This document shows positions 1 to 8,711 of a stretch of DNA of 64,000 nucleotides, one piece after another; positions within the stretch are counted from its first letter, which is position 1; each line of letters opens with the position of its first letter. Under the pieces are notes generated by a model. That model worked only from the letters and a program-made list of their open reading frames with translations. It ran no database searches and had not been told where the DNA came from. A program made the translations under genes and the position numbers. Origin of the DNA: DATKPE01 sp035524335 (GTDB lineage Bacteria; Bacteroidota; Ignavibacteria; UBA10030; SZUA-254); assembly GCA_035524335.1 (NCBI GenBank), contig DATKPE010000023.1, positions 1-64,000 of the forward strand, written 5' to 3'.

Positions 1-997
1 CCGGCGGTCCGCCGCCGGAATCGGGGTTCTCGGGGCTGTCGCCGTCGTTGTCGATCCGGTCGACGGCGTTCCCGGGGGTTTCGAGGAAGAGCGTGGCGGC
101 GGTCCCGACGCACGCGTTCTGAAACGCCGGGTTCGAGCTCAACCCGTCGCTGTCCATCGAGAAGGCGATGTCGCGGATCAGGTCGAAGTCGGGTGTATCG
201 TCGTTCGAATCTCCGCTGCCGCCGACGAAATCTGCCACCCAGATGGTCATGGCGGCTTTGGAGATGTTCTTGGTCCCGTCGTTCTTGACCTCCTGGACGA
301 AGAACACCGCATCGGCCACCGACACCTGCGACCATTCGAACGCCCGCACGTCGACCAGCAGACCGAGGCCGCGCCGTCTGCGGTCGGTGGTGTCGGGGGT
401 GTAGAGATAGCGGGTGTAATTGTCGTCGCCGACACGGTAGTACATCTCCTGGTCGGCGTTGAAGATGTTTTTACCGAAGTAACCGTCCCACTCCCCCTTC
501 CAGCCCGGATCGTTCGGGTCGGAAAGCTTGTCGGGCCAGTAGGCAGGCCAGGTCGCCTTGTTGTCGCTCTTGGCGATCATGTTGTTCTGCAGATTGAAAT
601 AGCCCGGCACGGGGTTCATGTTCCAGTCGGCTCCGCTTGCGGGGTTAGTTCTGAACGCGGGGAGGTCGACGATGTGGATCGTCCTGCCGGTGTCGTCGAC
701 CACCTCGCCGCCGAAATAGAGAGCGACAAGGGCAAGATAATCGCGCCCGGTATTCTTGGGCCATTCGTAGGGAACGGCGCCGTTACCGATCGCTCCGCCC
801 GACCAGACAAAATTAAAGACGCTGGTCCGGACGTTGTTCCCGTCGATTTCCGTCCGCCGCCGGAGAGTTGCATCGGCCCGCTCCTTGCTGGGCGTATTAT
901 TGATCGCAAAGGCGTTCGATGCAACACAAGACAGAAGACAGAAGAAAAGCGCGGGAGCACAGGTTCCCGCAAACGATTTCGGATGAAGGCGTTTCAT
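1..997 (-). CDS. Secreted protein of unknown function, 3' end beyond the window
   Basis: An open frame of 332 codons runs from an ATG at 997 to the left edge without a stop, so the C-terminus is missing. The N-terminus has a basic start and a hydrophobic stretch (LFFCLLSCVASNAFA) that reads as a Sec signal peptide. The mature part is rich in Trp, Asp, Asn and Gly, with acidic DNDGD-like segments near residues 320-328. It resembles the large exported proteins common in Ignavibacteria-like genomes, which usually end in a T9SS sorting domain; that end cannot be seen here. I recognise no catalytic domain. A TTGCTT-17-TATATT promoter lies about 185 bases upstream. Confidence 0.6.
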   Translation of the reverse strand, partial: MKRLHPKSFAGTCAPALFFCLLSCVASNAFAINNTPSKERADATLRRRTEIDGNNVRTSVFNFVWSGGAIGNGAVPYEWPKNTGRDYLALVALYFGGEVVDDTGRTIHIVDLPAFRTNPASGADWNMNPVPGYFNLQNNMIAKSDNKATWPAYWPDKLSDPNDPGWKGEWDGYFGKNIFNADQEMYYRVGDDNYTRYLYTPDTTDRRRRGLGLLVDVRAFEWSQVSVADAVFFVQEVKNDGTKNISKAAMTIWVADFVGGSGDSNDDTPDFDLIRDIAFSMDSDGLSSNPAFQNACVGTAATLFLETPGNAVDRIDNDGDSPENPDSGGGPP

Positions 998-1179
998 GAA
1001 TGATTTTTCGATTGAAGGAACAATGACGTCCGGAACGACCCGGGGTGCCGCCGGGAGCAATTGCGGCGCCGTCAAACCAGTGCAGGGGGGCGGAAGGCAG
1101 GGATACATCGCGAGATCACAGGCATCTCCTCGGCCCGCCGGACCGCATACGCACGCCCCTCCGGCGCCCGAAGTGCTTC

Positions 1180-1208
1180 AATATAGCAGAAACCCGGCGA
1201 ACAAGCAA
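1180..1208 (-). promoter_or_regulatory. Candidate housekeeping promoter for the gene ending at the left edge
   Basis: On the minus strand TTGCTT and TATATT are separated by exactly 17 bases, about 185 bases before the start codon at 997. The same TATATT-type -10 occurs before several other genes of this window. The long leader between promoter and start has no gene in it. Confidence 0.4.
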
Positions 1209-1227
1209 AAAGGAGCGGATAATTGGA

Positions 1228-1246
1228 TGCCGGCGGGGCGCCGGCA
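1228..1246 (-). terminator. Hairpin downstream of the glycosyltransferase, weak terminator candidate
   Basis: A perfect 8-bp stem (TGCCGGCG/CGCCGGCA) with a 3-base loop begins 7 bases after the stop codon at 1253. It is not followed by a T run, so intrinsic termination is uncertain. The gap 998-1252 contains only this hairpin and the candidate promoter. Confidence 0.35.
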
Positions 1247-1252
1247 CAGAGG

Positions 1253-1714
1253 TCAGTTGCCGGTGCTTTGCACACTGGAGCCGAGGATCGAATAGGTGAA
1301 GAGTGAGTCCTGCAGACAGATTTTCAGATAGACCACCGCACCCCTGTACATCGGTTCATTATAGCGTTCGAAAAGACGGGGGAAGATAAAAGGGGAAAGG
1401 GCCGTGTTTGCGTAGTAATCGACACCTGCGATAAGACAGCCCTTCCGGCGGATCAGGTCGAGAAACACACCGCGGTCGGCCTCGCGCATACCGATGACCG
1501 GATGGCCGGAATAATATGCGGCCACAGGCACATTCGTTGCACAATCGATCTCCCACCCCGGATTCCTCCAGTTGGCGAACCAGCAGTGCTCTGCGTACCA
1601 GTCAGGAGCCCCGAATATTTTCTCGGGGATCTGGAGCGAAATACCGGTCAGAGAGATAAGTGCAGCCATACAGAAGACATGTAAGTATCGGAACATACCA
1701 GATCCTCTTTTCAT
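1253..1714 (-). CDS. C-terminal part of a split membrane glycosyltransferase
   Basis: This frame overlaps the end of the upstream glycosyltransferase frame by about 110 bases and continues it in the +1 frame. It begins with a hydrophobic helix (FCMAALISLTGISL) and continues into a soluble tail with DWYAEHCWF, a DYYANTALSPF segment and a final YLKICLQD strand. GT39-like enzymes have such a lumenal tail after their membrane region. The most likely reading is that this frame and 1602-2285 were one gene of about 340 codons, broken by a one-base indel in the run-rich stretch near 1625-1640. I chose the internal ATG at 1714; the frame itself is open up to 1798. It may not be translated separately. 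Confidence 0.45.
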   Translation of the reverse strand: MKRGSGMFRYLHVFCMAALISLTGISLQIPEKIFGAPDWYAEHCWFANWRNPGWEIDCATNVPVAAYYSGHPVIGMREADRGVFLDLIRRKGCLIAGVDYYANTALSPFIFPRLFERYNEPMYRGAVVYLKICLQDSLFTYSILGSSVQSTGN

Positions 1715-2285
1715 TCCAGAAAAACGGAAGGTCAAAGAAATCCCCAACGTGCCGGACGTCGGGGCGGAGAAGATAGACCAGGAACCCAAGCGCGGCAATG
1801 CCGCCGTAGAGATACCTGAACTTCTTTTCGCGGATTTTCACAAGATTCAGACCCGCCAGAGCCACCGGGGTTGTGAGGACCGCCGGAATATACCACCACC
1901 ACCAGCGCCAGCCGAGCACGATGAAGAGACCCGCGAACGCATACGGACGGGCAACGCGCGACCAGAAGACGAAAATCGGAAAGACTGCGATGAAAGCGGA
2001 CCCGTAAAATGATTTCCATCCGCCGCCGGTGACGCGGTAAAAGAACAGAACGGTGAGCGAACCGCAGAGAGCCACCGGGAACCGGAGCCAGAATTCGGTT
2101 ACCGGCAGTATTTTACCGATGAGAACGGTGAGATATTCCTGATGCGGAACCCCCCTGATCCAGCCGGCGAAGAGCGCCTCGTCAATCCAGAGCGGCGGCA
2201 GGCTGAGGTTTGCGAACCGGAGATAGGCGCCGAACGCAAAAACCGGCCACACAAGCGCTGCGAGATATCGCGGGGTTCTGTTCAT
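1602..2285 (-). CDS. GT39-like membrane glycosyltransferase, N-terminal part (probable frameshift)
   Basis: The protein has 227 residues with about six hydrophobic helices. After the first helix comes LPPLWIDEALFAGW, which matches the acidic DE motif in the first extracytoplasmic loop of the GT39/ArnT-like, polyprenyl-phosphate-sugar-dependent transferases. Family members are normally 400-550 residues with a soluble tail, so this product is short. The missing tail is in the next frame (1253-1714). The last 20 or so codons of this frame duplicate DNA that also encodes a helix in the other frame. It starts 10 bases after the GH127-like gene and probably shares its transcript. Acceptor and donor cannot be told from sequence. 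Confidence 0.6.
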   Translation of the reverse strand: MNRTPRYLAALVWPVFAFGAYLRFANLSLPPLWIDEALFAGWIRGVPHQEYLTVLIGKILPVTEFWLRFPVALCGSLTVLFFYRVTGGGWKSFYGSAFIAVFPIFVFWSRVARPYAFAGLFIVLGWRWWWWYIPAVLTTPVALAGLNLVKIREKKFRYLYGGIAALGFLVYLLRPDVRHVGDFFDLPFFWNEKRIWYVPILTCLLYGCTYLSDRYFAPDPRENIRGS

Positions 2286-2295
2286 CGGGGAAGGG

Positions 2296-4242
2296 TCAGC
2301 GGAAAGTCACTTGCCGCAGTACCGTCGATCCGACCGGCTGGAGTACAACTTTTTCCGGAGTAGCGGTTCCGGCGTTGACAAGTTCCGCCGCAATGCGGAA
2401 CCAGCCATGGAGTTCATCCCAGACCGCCGTTCCCGCGACGCCGGGAGGAGCCGTGAACGGCGTACCGTCAACCGGGAGGCAGTACCGGTCCTCAAACCCG
2501 GGAAGAGGATACCTGTCGTCGAGCCTCTCCCTGCAGGGAATCGGACGGGCATAGACCAGCGGCCCCAGCGTGAAATAGCGTTCATGGTGAAAGCGGCGGA
2601 TTTCCACCTCCGCGCCGAAGGTTATCCCGATGGTCGTTCTCCCGCGGCCGGGATGATATTCGAGGTACTCTCCGCGCGACAGCGGTTCCGGATCGGATAT
2701 CACCGAGGTCGCCCACGAAGGGCGGCGGATCAGAAGTTCAAACTCCGCACCGGAGGGATTCTCGACGGTGAAGGTTATTCCGGTCTGATAGGGATAGAGC
2801 GTCGTTTCAACAATCCGCACCGGACGGGCGTCCACCTTCGTCTCAACCGTGCACGGTCCGAGGAGCGAGGCCACCAGTCCGCGGGGCGAGCGCATCCACA
2901 TGTGCTGGACAAAACAGGGGGCGATCCTTCCGGCGTTGGGTACACAGCAGACCGCGGCGTCCTGATGGGCGGCTGAATACTTGTAACGCCGCTGGATGGG
3001 ACTCGCCGAATCGCCGTTCAGATATCCGTTCATCGCGTAGGAATTATCGCTCTTCAGATAGGCGATCAGGGAGCTTCCGGGATACCGCGCCCCCTGGGCG
3101 GCGTTGAAAAAGATCCGCTCGGCTTTGTCGCCATAGACCGCGGAGCCGGTCTTTAACAGGAGATCCGCATATCCGTGCATCAGTTCCTGGAGTGAACAGT
3201 ATTCATATCCCGTGCCCGCCGCGTCAGCGCACCGCCCGCCGATAAACTCGTCTCCGATCGGTCCACCCGCCGGCGTGGTCGAAGTGTCGATCTTGGCAAG
3301 ATAGGCGGCGACCGCGTCGCGCATCAGCGGCGCACCGGTTGCGTACCAGGCCGCCGCCATGGCACGGAGGTGCTCATAGGTATGAACGCCGTGCCCTCTC
3401 AGCAAGCGCGCAGGATCCACAGCCTGTGCAAGGGCGGCATCCTCTTCCGGCTGGTTTTCCGAGAAATCCCGGTAGAGAAAAAGGGCATAATCGCGGTAGC
3501 GCCCGTCGCCCGTGATTCTGCAGAGCGCTTCGAGAACGTCCGTGAACATCAGACCGTGCGTCACTCCGCCGGCCATCGGTTTCTGCATGAAAAAAGGGCG
3601 GGAGGAACCGGCGGGATAATTTTTCATGACATTCTCCACGGCACGAATCACCGCTTCCAGGATTTTCGGATCCTGCCGGAATTCGTACCACCCCAGGAGG
3701 GCGCGATAGAGAACGGTTTTGGACCAGAGCTCCCCGTTTTCCGCTCCGGATGTGTACCGGAGATCCCTGTCGTAGATGCCGATGTACCCGTCTGTGTCCT
3801 GCGTCGAAAGATAGCTCCGGATCATCGCCTCCGCACGGGAGATCCCGTCCGTATCACCGCAGAGAACCGCACTGCGGCAGAAGCCGTCGAGCCAGTTTCC
3901 CTGCGTTTCGCTGTTCCACCAGAGGGTCTGGATCTGCCAGTCCCCCGGTTCGAGAACGGCGCCGACCTCTTTCGATCTGACCGAGCGGGAAAGTCTGTCT
4001 TTACCGAAAATATCGTCCTGCCGGATAAGGGCGGGGACGAGCCGGTCGAGATTGCCGACGGACCCTGCCAGGTTCTCGCCGATCTGCCGGGCGATCCACC
4101 CGGCCGGCGTGATCTCGGAAAGGCGGAGAGGTGAGAATGTTTCGCGCAGTGGCGAGACCCGCTCGATCCGCACCGGTCCGCTCTGGCCGGAAGCACGCAA
4201 CGCAGTCATGAGGAGCATCAATCCTATGGAAGGGATATGCAT
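2296..4242 (-). CDS. Exported GH127-family (DUF1680) glycosidase, beta-L-arabinofuranosidase-like
   Basis: The 648-residue protein starts with a signal peptide ending near ASGQ. It has the alpha/alpha-barrel helices of the DUF1680 family (NGELWSKTVLYRALLGWYE near 169-187) and a C-terminal beta-sandwich part. The zinc/thiolate site of GH127 appears conserved: an ExC pair at E347 and C349, and the CC pair followed by PN at 432-435. Characterised GH127 enzymes remove beta-L-arabinofuranose from plant glycans using a cysteine nucleophile. Specificity here is not determined. A TTGAAT-16-TATATT promoter lies just upstream, giving a leader of about 20 bases. Confidence 0.75.
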   Translation of the reverse strand: MHIPSIGLMLLMTALRASGQSGPVRIERVSPLRETFSPLRLSEITPAGWIARQIGENLAGSVGNLDRLVPALIRQDDIFGKDRLSRSVRSKEVGAVLEPGDWQIQTLWWNSETQGNWLDGFCRSAVLCGDTDGISRAEAMIRSYLSTQDTDGYIGIYDRDLRYTSGAENGELWSKTVLYRALLGWYEFRQDPKILEAVIRAVENVMKNYPAGSSRPFFMQKPMAGGVTHGLMFTDVLEALCRITGDGRYRDYALFLYRDFSENQPEEDAALAQAVDPARLLRGHGVHTYEHLRAMAAAWYATGAPLMRDAVAAYLAKIDTSTTPAGGPIGDEFIGGRCADAAGTGYEYCSLQELMHGYADLLLKTGSAVYGDKAERIFFNAAQGARYPGSSLIAYLKSDNSYAMNGYLNGDSASPIQRRYKYSAAHQDAAVCCVPNAGRIAPCFVQHMWMRSPRGLVASLLGPCTVETKVDARPVRIVETTLYPYQTGITFTVENPSGAEFELLIRRPSWATSVISDPEPLSRGEYLEYHPGRGRTTIGITFGAEVEIRRFHHERYFTLGPLVYARPIPCRERLDDRYPLPGFEDRYCLPVDGTPFTAPPGVAGTAVWDELHGWFRIAAELVNAGTATPEKVVLQPVGSTVLRQVTFR

Positions 4243-4263
4243 TTCTGCAACGGCGTTTTTTCG

Positions 4264-4291
4264 AATATAGCGACCGGTTCCGATAATTCAA
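4264..4291 (-). promoter_or_regulatory. Candidate promoter for the GH127-like gene
   Basis: Minus strand TTGAAT-16-TATATT (or TTTGAA with a 17-base spacer), with the -10 about 20 bases from the ATG at 4242. The divergent gap 4243-4516 otherwise shows nothing I can identify for the plus-strand gene. Confidence 0.45.
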
Positions 4292-4516
4292 ACCGGAAAG
4301 CAGACCTGATGGAAGCGCAGGTTTTTTCGGGTTTTGGAAGCACAAAAGCGGTCAGAATCTTCCGGATTCCGGGCGAATTTTCGATCATTTCGTCAGATCG
4401 GCTCCCCGAATTGTGTTCCATTTCACATGAAGGGGGGTGGGGACGAATTACTTGATTTCCATCACCGGCCGAAGGGAGCGATTTCTCTAGATTATCCGTC
4501 AGAAAATCAAACCAAC

Positions 4517-5092
4517 ATGGAGAAATCGTTGAAGAAACTGATGTTTACCGGAATACTGACCGTCCTGACCCTGCACTACTCCTGCGCGACTGCCCAGAAT
4601 GCCGGGGATGCCGTGCTCCTGAAATGCCGGGTCAATTCCGGATCCCTCATGGTCACCGGCGGACCGCCGGTCACGCTCGCGAGTATCCCGGGCGTGACAT
4701 ATCACTATTATTATCTCCCTTCGTCCGCCGAAATGGCACTGGAGCCTCCGGACGCCACAGGAAATTCAACACCGGGCGATCTCAACTGGCTCATCAGCGG
4801 TTCCGCCGCGCAGAATATCATACTTCAGTTCGTGCTACCGTTCGCCTTCATCAGCGAATCGACGGGGGCGATCATTCCGATTTCGTACAACAACCAAAGT
4901 GCGACGCTGGTGACCGACAACGGCGGTATGTTCACCTGGAATCCGAATGCACCGTCGCCGCCGCTCGCGCTCGGATCGAGCGGCTCGGCAAGTCTTTATC
5001 TCGGATTCGACTATTCCGTACCGGTGAATGCCCCCGTGTCGAGCGACTATCTCGCCTATTTCTACGTCTCTGCGGAATCAACGGGATTCTGA
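4517..5092 (+). CDS. Small secreted protein of unknown function
   Basis: The ATG at 4517 is chosen over an in-frame ATG at 4334. It begins a typical signal peptide (basic EKSLKK, then a hydrophobic core, then CATAQ), and the extra upstream residues look non-coding. The mature part of about 165 residues is rich in Ser, Pro, Gly and hydrophobic beta-type segments and ends in aromatic, alternating residues (YLAYFYVS). It resembles small exported beta-sandwich proteins such as the DUF4402 type, but that is an impression, not an identification. No clear Shine-Dalgarno sequence precedes it. It converges on the REC/HD-GYP-like gene. Confidence 0.5.
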   Translation: MEKSLKKLMFTGILTVLTLHYSCATAQNAGDAVLLKCRVNSGSLMVTGGPPVTLASIPGVTYHYYYLPSSAEMALEPPDATGNSTPGDLNWLISGSAAQNIILQFVLPFAFISESTGAIIPISYNNQSATLVTDNGGMFTWNPNAPSPPLALGSSGSASLYLGFDYSVPVNAPVSSDYLAYFYVSAESTGF

Positions 5093-5146
5093 CCGGCCCG
5101 CACGGCCCCGTCATCCCGGAGACATTTCCCCGCCCTCCGTCCGAAC

Positions 5147-6337
5147 TCAGGCGTAGACGTAGATGCCGTTGATGATCGGGTCGTAGTGGTGATGGTGACG
5201 GATCTTTTCGATGGAAGAGAGGTGCACCACCGAATCCTTGGGCAGAAGTTTGATGCCGCTTCCTGTATAGAGATCGATCGCCAGTTTCATTCCTTCCTGC
5301 AGGTCGTCCAGCGAGACCTGTTTCTTCCCTTCGGTCCACTGGCTGTCTTCGTGAAGCCGCAGATATTCCTGAAGCAGAAGCATGACATGCGGATCCAGGA
5401 CGGTTCCTCTGCACTTCAGCAGAGACTCGATGAATTCTCCCGGTCTGGTCTTCACGCAGGAGGCGGATTGTTCGACCAGGTTCACCGCCCGGAGGAGCTG
5501 GGAGACGATCGGGATTTCATCCTTCATCAGCCGGTCGGGATATCCGCTCCCGTCGTAGTTCTCCATCTGATGCCGGAGATAGATGCCCACCTGCTCGAGT
5601 TTCGGGATACCCTGGATCAACAGCTGGCCCATGACGGGGAACTGCGAGTATTTTTCACGATCTTTCTCTCCGCAGTCAGCCGGATCCTTGGCGAGGATCT
5701 CGTCGGTGAGCGTGATCTTGCCGATCTCATGGAGAAGGGCGGCGATGTTGAGATCCCTGCGGTCGCTCTCGTCCAGATCGAGGCGCCGCCCCATCCACTC
5801 CAGCATGCCGGCCGCCTTTTCGCCCCGGACGCCGGCATTCGGTATTCTGAGTCCCATGATCTGGGTGAGGAGCCGGATCACGCCCATGAAGCCGTCTTCC
5901 AGTTCCCGATTGACCACTTCGAGCTGACGTTTCTCCTCCTTCAGCTCCTCCTGGAGCGCCTTGATGCGCAGGAGGGCGTGGATGCGGGAGAGGAGTTCCT
6001 CTTCGTCGGTCGGTTTGGTGCAGAAATCGTCGGCTCCTGCGCCGACTCCTTCGACCTTCTTTTCCACGTGCCCCTCGCCGCTGAGGAGGATGAACATGGT
6101 ATCGTAGAGGCGGGGATGCTGTTTGATTTTCCGGCAGAATTCAAATCCGTCCTCGCCGTCCATGTAATAATCGCACAGGATGAGTGACGGCATATGTTCC
6201 TCGGCAACGCGCATTGCTTCGCGGGCATCGCCCGCTTTGAGGACGCGGTAAGAAGGGTTGGCGATCAGGATCTGTTCGATGAGGGTCAGGTAACTCGGAT
6301 CGTCGTCAACGATCAGAATTTGCGTCGGCTTGTCCAT
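5147..6337 (-). CDS. Response regulator with a degenerate HD-GYP output domain
   Basis: The product has 396 residues. An N-terminal receiver domain keeps the acidic pair (VDDD), the phospho-acceptor in LILCDYYMDG, and the TKP lysine. A coiled-coil linker (EELKEEKRQLEVVNRELE) leads to an HD-GYP-like domain with LLHEIGK and DGSGYP. Several metal ligands differ from active c-di-GMP phosphodiesterases: HD is HE, the usual HHHE is HQME, and the HP motif is FP. The output domain is therefore probably inactive or a ligand sensor. The ATG at 6337 is preferred over 6355 because AGGAG precedes it. It overlaps motB by 32 bases and is the last gene of the flagellar run. Confidence 0.75.
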   Translation of the reverse strand: MDKPTQILIVDDDPSYLTLIEQILIANPSYRVLKAGDAREAMRVAEEHMPSLILCDYYMDGEDGFEFCRKIKQHPRLYDTMFILLSGEGHVEKKVEGVGAGADDFCTKPTDEEELLSRIHALLRIKALQEELKEEKRQLEVVNRELEDGFMGVIRLLTQIMGLRIPNAGVRGEKAAGMLEWMGRRLDLDESDRRDLNIAALLHEIGKITLTDEILAKDPADCGEKDREKYSQFPVMGQLLIQGIPKLEQVGIYLRHQMENYDGSGYPDRLMKDEIPIVSQLLRAVNLVEQSASCVKTRPGEFIESLLKCRGTVLDPHVMLLLQEYLRLHEDSQWTEGKKQVSLDDLQEGMKLAIDLYTGSGIKLLPKDSVVHLSSIEKIRHHHHYDPIINGIYVYA

Positions 6338-7115
6338 GCGTCTCCTGTTGTTCATATTTGATGATAATGCTCGTCCGGCGGTTTGAAACGTCGAACGGGT
6401 CTTCCCTGTTCCTCAGCTGGGTATCGGCATAGCCCCGGACTTCCACAACCTGTTTTTCGTGGAGCCCGTGGGTCATGAGGATTTTGCGCGCGCTGTTGGC
6501 CCGGTCCGCCGAGAGTTCGAAGTTCGTGTATCCGTCGGCGCGGGCATACTGCCGGCTGTCGGTATGTCCCTCGATGATGATCGTATTCGGGAGCTTGCCC
6601 ACCTGCTGTGCGATGAGGGTGAGGATCTCGATTGCCTGGGGATTGAGCTGGGCGCTTCCGATGTCGAAAAAGAACGAATGGGATCCCTCCAGAAGTTCGA
6701 TGCGGAGGCCTTCCTTCACGATTTCCATCTTGACCTGGTCCATGAGCCCCCTGAGGGCCGGTTCCTTCTTCAATGCATCCGTGATCTTGCTCGCGACATC
6801 CTCCAGCCTCTCCTTCTGCCGCTTCAGAAATTCGTCGACGGGGGTTTCGCTCGTCATCGTGTGTTCCGACTGAAGGGCTCTGCCGCCGCTGGTATTTTCG
6901 AAGAAAGCGCCGGGGTCCTTGAAATAATTGGCCACGTACTCCCTGATCTGCTTGCTCTGTCCGATGATCCAGAGGACGATGAAGAGGGCCATCATTGCAG
7001 TCACGAAATCGGCGTACGCCACCTTCCAGGCGCCGCCGTGATGTCCGGCATGCCCCTTCTTTTTCCGGACAATCCGGATGGGCTGTTCCTTGTGGTGGGA
7101 TCTTGCGTCAGGCAT
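6306..7115 (-). CDS. motB: Flagellar stator protein MotB (E. coli-like type)
   Basis: The product has 269 residues: a basic cytoplasmic N-terminus, one membrane helix starting WKVAYADFVTAMMA with the ion-binding aspartate at D36, a plug/linker region, and a C-terminal OmpA-like peptidoglycan-binding domain (IIIEGHTDS, then RANSARKIL). MotB anchors the stator to peptidoglycan and conducts ions with MotA. The AYADF-AMMA helix matches proton-type MotB of Proteobacteria. It overlaps motA by 8 bases, as expected for a coupled stator pair. A second, different pair lies at 8712-10213. Confidence 0.9.
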   Translation of the reverse strand: MPDARSHHKEQPIRIVRKKKGHAGHHGGAWKVAYADFVTAMMALFIVLWIIGQSKQIREYVANYFKDPGAFFENTSGGRALQSEHTMTSETPVDEFLKRQKERLEDVASKITDALKKEPALRGLMDQVKMEIVKEGLRIELLEGSHSFFFDIGSAQLNPQAIEILTLIAQQVGKLPNTIIIEGHTDSRQYARADGYTNFELSADRANSARKILMTHGLHEKQVVEVRGYADTQLRNREDPFDVSNRRTSIIIKYEQQETHGQADANSDR

Positions 7116-7989
7116 TGGGAACCGCCTGCGGTGCGCTCTTCAGACTTCTGACCGCTTCTTCGAGTTCATCGAACGAGGGCCGCACGTCGTTATAGATCAC
7201 GCGCCGGGCGAATTCCACCACCATCGAGGGCGCGTTCCCCTTGGCATAGGCCACAATTCCGGTTTTGATGCACTCGAGATACCTGGACTCCGACTGGTGA
7301 AGGAGTTCGAGGTGGGAAGCGATCGGCTGGACGAATCCGTAGGACATCAGAACCCCGAGGAAGGTGCCGACAAGGGCGGCGGCGACCTTATGCCCGATTT
7401 CTTCCGGCGGCCCGTCGATCGCCTGCATCGTGATGACGATCCCCAGCACTGCCGCGACGATGCCGAGGCCCGGGAGGGCATCCCCCAGTTTCTGGATCAG
7501 GACCGGCGCCTCGTTATGTTCGGCGTGGCTCGTCTCGATATCCGCATCCAGCAGACCTTCAAGGTCATGTGGTTGGATGCCGCCCCCCAGAAGGAGTTTC
7601 ATCGTGTCGCAGAGATAATGCAGGGCGTGTTTCTGGGCGAGCAGGAACGGGTTCTTCGAAAAAATCGCGCTTTTTTCCGGTTCCTCGATATGCGATTCTA
7701 TGTTGATCAGCCCGTCGCGTGTCGCCACGGTGAACAGCTCGTACATGGTCTGGAGGATCTGGAGATACACCGGTTTGCCGTAGCGGTCTCCCTTGATCAC
7801 CGCGGCGATGTTGCCGGCAATCTGCCGGAGGACCCGAGGCGGCGTTCCGACGAGCAGCGAGCCGACGCCCGAACCGCCGATGATGAGAAACTCGTTCCAC
7901 TGGAGCAGGACGGCGAGCGATCCGCCGTGCATCATGAACCCGCCCAGCACGCCGATGATGACAACCGCGATACCTATGATGACAAACAT
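7108..7989 (-). CDS. motA: Flagellar stator protein MotA
   Basis: The 293-residue protein shows the four-helix MotA layout: two N-terminal helices, a cytoplasmic domain with NPFLLAQKHALHYLCD, then two helices beginning LPGLGIVAAVLGIVITM and AALVGTFLGVLMSYGFV. It forms the ion channel and contacts FliG with its charged cytoplasmic loop. The long form and the sequence style are of the E. coli MotA type. AGGAG precedes the ATG. It is the first gene of the second stator pair, separated from csrA by 16 bases. Confidence 0.92.
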   Translation of the reverse strand: MFVIIGIAVVIIGVLGGFMMHGGSLAVLLQWNEFLIIGGSGVGSLLVGTPPRVLRQIAGNIAAVIKGDRYGKPVYLQILQTMYELFTVATRDGLINIESHIEEPEKSAIFSKNPFLLAQKHALHYLCDTMKLLLGGGIQPHDLEGLLDADIETSHAEHNEAPVLIQKLGDALPGLGIVAAVLGIVITMQAIDGPPEEIGHKVAAALVGTFLGVLMSYGFVQPIASHLELLHQSESRYLECIKTGIVAYAKGNAPSMVVEFARRVIYNDVRPSFDELEEAVRSLKSAPQAVPNA

Positions 7990-8005
7990 ACGTCCGTCTC
8001 CTGAG

Positions 8006-8269
8006 TCAGTTTGTATCCCGCCTCATCGCGTCTTCTCCCCCCGGCTTCGGGAGATGTGCGGCGATTCTGGCGACGACGCTCTTGTCCGAACGCGACGCTT
8101 CCCTGTTCTGGCGAAGAATCTGCTCGTAGATTTCCGAGCGGTAGATCCCCACTTCCCGCGGCGCATCGATGCCGATCTTGATCTGTCCCTCCTGAATATC
8201 CAGGATCTTCAGGGTCACCGTCCCGCCGATATTGATCATCTCATCCTTTTTCCGCGAGAGAATCAGCAT
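8006..8269 (-). CDS. csrA: Carbon storage regulator CsrA
   Basis: The 87-residue protein begins MLILSRKKDEMINIG and has the conserved VTLKILDIQEGQIKIGIDAP core and the Y/R-rich helix of CsrA, with a C-terminal extension of about 25 residues. CsrA is a dimeric RNA-binding protein that recognises GGA in hairpin loops and blocks translation. Its start overlaps the end of fliW by 7 bases, which marks the FliW-CsrA partner switch. A likely target, the fliC leader, is in this window at 49719-49757. Confidence 0.95.
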   Translation of the reverse strand: MLILSRKKDEMINIGGTVTLKILDIQEGQIKIGIDAPREVGIYRSEIYEQILRQNREASRSDKSVVARIAAHLPKPGGEDAMRRDTN

Positions 8270-8691
8270 GACTGCCCCGCTCCGGCCCCGGTCTGCGGAC
8301 TCTTGAGAAACTGGTACCGCATGGGGAGCCGCTCATCCTCCAGAATAATCTGTTTCCCCCGCTGGGTATTCTTCTCGATCACGACCGGGCTTTTGAGGTT
8401 CACGGTCGACCGTTCCGGCAGTTCGTGCAGAGACGCCACCACGAACGCGACCGATGCGTCGGTCTTCAACACCTGCTGTTCATACCCCTCCATGACGAGC
8501 AGCGGATCGAGCAGAGGGAAGCAAAGCTCGCTGTCGTCGAGCGATACGAGCCAGCGGAACGGCTCGGTATCGATGTCGTCGATGAGAATGTACTTCGTGC
8601 AGTGCTGAAACCCGATCATTCCCTCGGGAAACAGGATGACGTGCTTTGCGTCATATTCCAGTTCCCCGAACTGGTTGTTGAACGTCTTCAT
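8263..8691 (-). CDS. fliW: Flagellar assembly factor FliW
   Basis: The product has 142 residues. The ATG at 8691 is preferred over 8709 because AGGAG precedes it by 8 bases. It shows the FliW signature: FGELEYDAKHVILFPEGMIGF near the N-terminus, then FRWLVSLDDSELCFPLLDP. In Bacillus, FliW binds CsrA and relieves repression of flagellin, and is itself titrated by free flagellin. The overlap with csrA suggests that both partners are made together. Confidence 0.95.
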   Translation of the reverse strand: MKTFNNQFGELEYDAKHVILFPEGMIGFQHCTKYILIDDIDTEPFRWLVSLDDSELCFPLLDPLLVMEGYEQQVLKTDASVAFVVASLHELPERSTVNLKSPVVIEKNTQRGKQIILEDERLPMRYQFLKSPQTGAGAGQSC

Positions 8692-8711
8692 TTCCCTTTC
8701 TCCTGTCATAC

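Noticed and set aside
5093..5146. Terminator between the convergent secreted-protein gene and the REC/HD-GYP gene
   Set aside because: Only imperfect GC-rich pairing and no T run on either strand.
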